Below, piece after piece: positions 21,851-23,863 of a stretch of DNA of 23,863 bases (the stretch's first letter is position 1; the number at the start of each line of letters is the position of its first letter). Source of the stretch: CAJCBL01 sp035298965 (GTDB lineage: Bacteria > Verrucomicrobiota > Verrucomicrobiia > Opitutales > Opitutaceae); assembly GCA_035298965.1 (NCBI GenBank), contig DATGXO010000161.1:1-23863 (forward strand). Reading direction: 5' to 3'. The position numbers and the translations under genes were made by a program. Below the pieces are notes generated by a model. That model did no database searches. It was given only the letters and a program-made list of their open reading frames with translations, and was not told where the DNA came from.

Positions 21851-23863
21851 ATGAAACTGCGTTTTATTCTGTTCGCCCTTGTCGTCGGTTTGTGCGGCTC
21901 GGGTCGGCTGCTCGGATTTTCCTTCGGCGAGAAACACGTCGCCGCATCGCTCGTCGCGGAGCGCACGGCGCTCGTCCCCGGGCACACGACGACTGTCGCG
22001 CTGCGCCTCGTGCACGACGAACACTGGCACACGTATTGGAAAAATCCAGGCGAGGCCGGCCTGCCGACGACTCTCTCGTGGACCTTGCCGCCCGGCTTCT
22101 CCGCCGGCCCGATCCAGTGGCCGGCGCCGCAGATCACCGACACGGGCGGCGTGCTCACTTACGGCTACGGCGGCGACCTGCTGCTTCTGGTCGATATCGC
22201 GGTGTCTGCCGACGCTCGAGCGGGCGAAAACGTTGTGCTCGCGGCCAAGACCGAGTGGCTGATGTGCAAGGAGTCGTGCATCCCCGGCGAAGCGCAGGTC
22301 TCGCTCACGCTGCCGGTCGCGGCCGAGGCGGCGACGGACACCCAGTGGGCCGCGCGGATCGCGGCCGCGCGCGCGACGCTGCCCCAGCGCAGCGATCGCC
22401 TCGAGGCGCGTGCCTACCGCACCGGACGTGATCTCACGATCCGCGTTTCGCCGGCGGCGGGCGTGCAGCTTGCGGCGGGCAGCGTCGGCTTCTTCGCCGA
22501 CGATGGCACGGTGGACGCGCAGGCGTTGCAGCCGGCGCGCGCCGCGGGAGCGGCTTTCGATTTCGCCGTGCGCCAGGCGCAGACGGCCGGCCAACCGAAG
22601 GAACTCACCGGCTTGCTCGTCGCGGCGGACGGCTGGTGGTCCGGCGGCCCGAAGGCGGTCGCGGTCCAAATTCCGGTGACAGACGGACCCGCGCCGGTCA
22701 CGGGTGTGGCCGCGGCCACGGGGCAGGGCGCCGGTCCCGCGACCGAGAAATCCGACGCGGGCGCATTCACCGGCGTCCTCGTGCTCGCGTTTGTCGGCGG
22801 TCTGATTCTCAACCTGATGCCCTGCGTCTTCCCGGTGCTCGGGATCAAGATCCTCGGTTTCGTGCAGCAGGCCGGTGCGGAGCGTGGCAAGGTGCGCGCG
22901 CACGGGCTGGCGTTTGCCGCGGGCGTGCTCGCGTCGTTCTGGACGCTCGCGGGCGTGCTGCTCGCGCTGCGGGCCGGCGGAGCGCAGCTCGGCTGGGGCT
23001 ACCAGCTGCAGGTGCCCGGTTTCGTTTTTGTGCTCACGATCGTGATGCTCGTCTTTGCGCTCAGCCTGAGCGGCGTGTTCGAGATCGGCGGCTCGTTGAT
23101 CGGCGCCGGCGCGGGCTTGCAGGCGAAAAGTGGGTACGCCGGATCGTTCTTCTCCGGCGTGCTCGCGACGGTGGTGGCGACGCCCTGTTCGGCGCCGTTC
23201 CTCGCGCCGGCGCTTGGCGCGGCCATCGTGCTGCCGCCGGTGCAATCGCTGGCGGCGTTCACGGCGATCGCGCTCGGGCTCGCCGCGCCGTACCTCGTGC
23301 TGTCGTTCGCGCCGGCGCTGGTGAAAGTGCTGCCGCGGCCGGGCGCCTGGATGGAAACGTTCAAGCAATTCATGGCGTTTCCGCTCTACGCGACCGCCGG
23401 TTACCTCGTCTACGTGCTCGCCGGCCAGGTGGGTGACGGGCTGCTCGAGGTCGTGCTCGGGCTCACGTTGATCGCGATGGCCGGCTGGGTGATCGGGCGT
23501 TGGGCGACGTTGATGCGCGCGGCGCGCGTGCGCTGGATCGCGCGGGGCGCGGCGCTGGCGTTGTTCGCCGGCGGCATCGTGCTCGGCCTGCCGCGGCAGA
23601 AGGTCGACTGGGTTCCGTGGTCGCCGGAGACGGTGGCGAAACTGCGCGCACAGGACCGCATCGTGTACGTGGATTTCACGGCGCGCTGGTGTGTGACATG
23701 CCAGGCGAACAAGGCGGTCGTCTTCGGCTCGGCCGAGGTGAACGAGGCCTTCCGCTCGCTTAAGGTCGCGAAAGTCCGCGGCGACTGGACCAGCCGCGAT
23801 CCGCAGATCGCCGCGGAGCTGCAACGTTTCGGTCGTGCCGCCGTGCCCGTGACCCTCGTCTAC
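21851..23863 (+). CDS. ScsB/DsbD-type thiol:disulfide interchange protein (3' truncated)
   Basis: The first 671 residues of a transmembrane electron carrier that passes reducing power from cytoplasmic thioredoxin to periplasmic proteins. The gene runs off the window end. A signal peptide (about 1-22) is followed by a periplasmic N-terminal domain (about 25-280) with the pair Cys139/Cys143 in WLMCKESCIPG, the ScsB-like version rather than classical DsbD-alpha. The membrane domain (about 303-580, roughly eight helices) has Cys325 in NLMPCVFPVLGIK and Cys446 in ATPCSAPFLAP. The C-terminal thioredoxin domain has Cys614/Cys617 in RWCVTCQANK. All six redox cysteines are present. No Shine-Dalgarno. 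Confidence 0.93.
   Translation, partial: MKLRFILFALVVGLCGSGRLLGFSFGEKHVAASLVAERTALVPGHTTTVALRLVHDEHWHTYWKNPGEAGLPTTLSWTLPPGFSAGPIQWPAPQITDTGGVLTYGYGGDLLLLVDIAVSADARAGENVVLAAKTEWLMCKESCIPGEAQVSLTLPVAAEAATDTQWAARIAAARATLPQRSDRLEARAYRTGRDLTIRVSPAAGVQLAAGSVGFFADDGTVDAQALQPARAAGAAFDFAVRQAQTAGQPKELTGLLVAADGWWSGGPKAVAVQIPVTDGPAPVTGVAAATGQGAGPATEKSDAGAFTGVLVLAFVGGLILNLMPCVFPVLGIKILGFVQQAGAERGKVRAHGLAFAAGVLASFWTLAGVLLALRAGGAQLGWGYQLQVPGFVFVLTIVMLVFALSLSGVFEIGGSLIGAGAGLQAKSGYAGSFFSGVLATVVATPCSAPFLAPALGAAIVLPPVQSLAAFTAIALGLAAPYLVLSFAPALVKVLPRPGAWMETFKQFMAFPLYATAGYLVYVLAGQVGDGLLEVVLGLTLIAMAGWVIGRWATLMRAARVRWIARGAALALFAGGIVLGLPRQKVDWVPWSPETVAKLRAQDRIVYVDFTARWCVTCQANKAVVFGSAEVNEAFRSLKVAKVRGDWTSRDPQIAAELQRFGRAAVPVTLVY

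Noticed and set aside
21845..23824. 659-codon minus-strand frame opposite the DsbD/ScsB-like gene
   Set aside because: Arg/His/Glu-rich antisense reading; the plus-strand product has every expected redox cysteine.

Overview
This is a high-GC, gene-dense chromosomal segment from a bacterium that looks like a member of the Verrucomicrobia, most likely the Opitutaceae. The assignment is an inference from gene content: a GH2 beta-galactosidase-type enzyme, a secreted CGWC thioredoxin with a small N-terminal domain, the order rpmH-rnpA-yidD-yidC-yebC-sufS, and starts that mostly lack Shine-Dalgarno sequences. I could not run a similarity search. No phage, transposase, CRISPR array or restriction system is visible.

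Layout. 1-263 is non-coding and AT-richer than the rest, ending in a terminator hairpin for a minus-strand tRNA-Glu (264-340). 439-5667 (minus) is a three-gene signalling operon: a triple-PAS histidine kinase, a single-domain Rcp1-like response regulator, and a hybrid kinase with receivers at both ends. 5881-6795 (plus) is purC. 6921-7358 (minus) is a small secreted protein of unknown role. 7524-10211 (plus) is a secreted GH2 glycosidase. 10212-10452 is an intergenic region packed with hairpins, including a 60-bp imperfect palindrome. 10453-13131 (plus) is the compact rpmH-rnpA-yidD-yidC cluster, followed by a YebC/PmpR-family regulator and a strong intrinsic terminator. A second long palindrome precedes sufS (14211-15473), which is followed by a secreted thioredoxin-like protein. 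16195-18366 (minus) is a YgiQ-type radical SAM protein, divergent from lepB (18468-19190). 19223-20176 (minus) is a two-domain PqiA-like membrane protein. 20316-21704 (plus) holds a small cysteine-containing conserved protein and a secreted alpha/beta hydrolase. From 21851 to the window end there is a truncated ScsB/DsbD-type thiol:disulfide interchange protein.

How the genes relate. The rpmH-yidC block joins ribosome assembly, RNase P and inner-membrane protein insertion. LepB acts downstream on exported proteins, and the window also encodes several exported enzymes plus two thiol-redox proteins (CGWC thioredoxin, DsbD/ScsB) that could service them. The signalling operon has no DNA-binding output domain, so its output is either protein-protein or encoded elsewhere. 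I found no clear new defence or mobile system. The best leads are the two long intergenic palindromes, the closed three-protein phosphorelay, and the near-absence of Shine-Dalgarno sequences.
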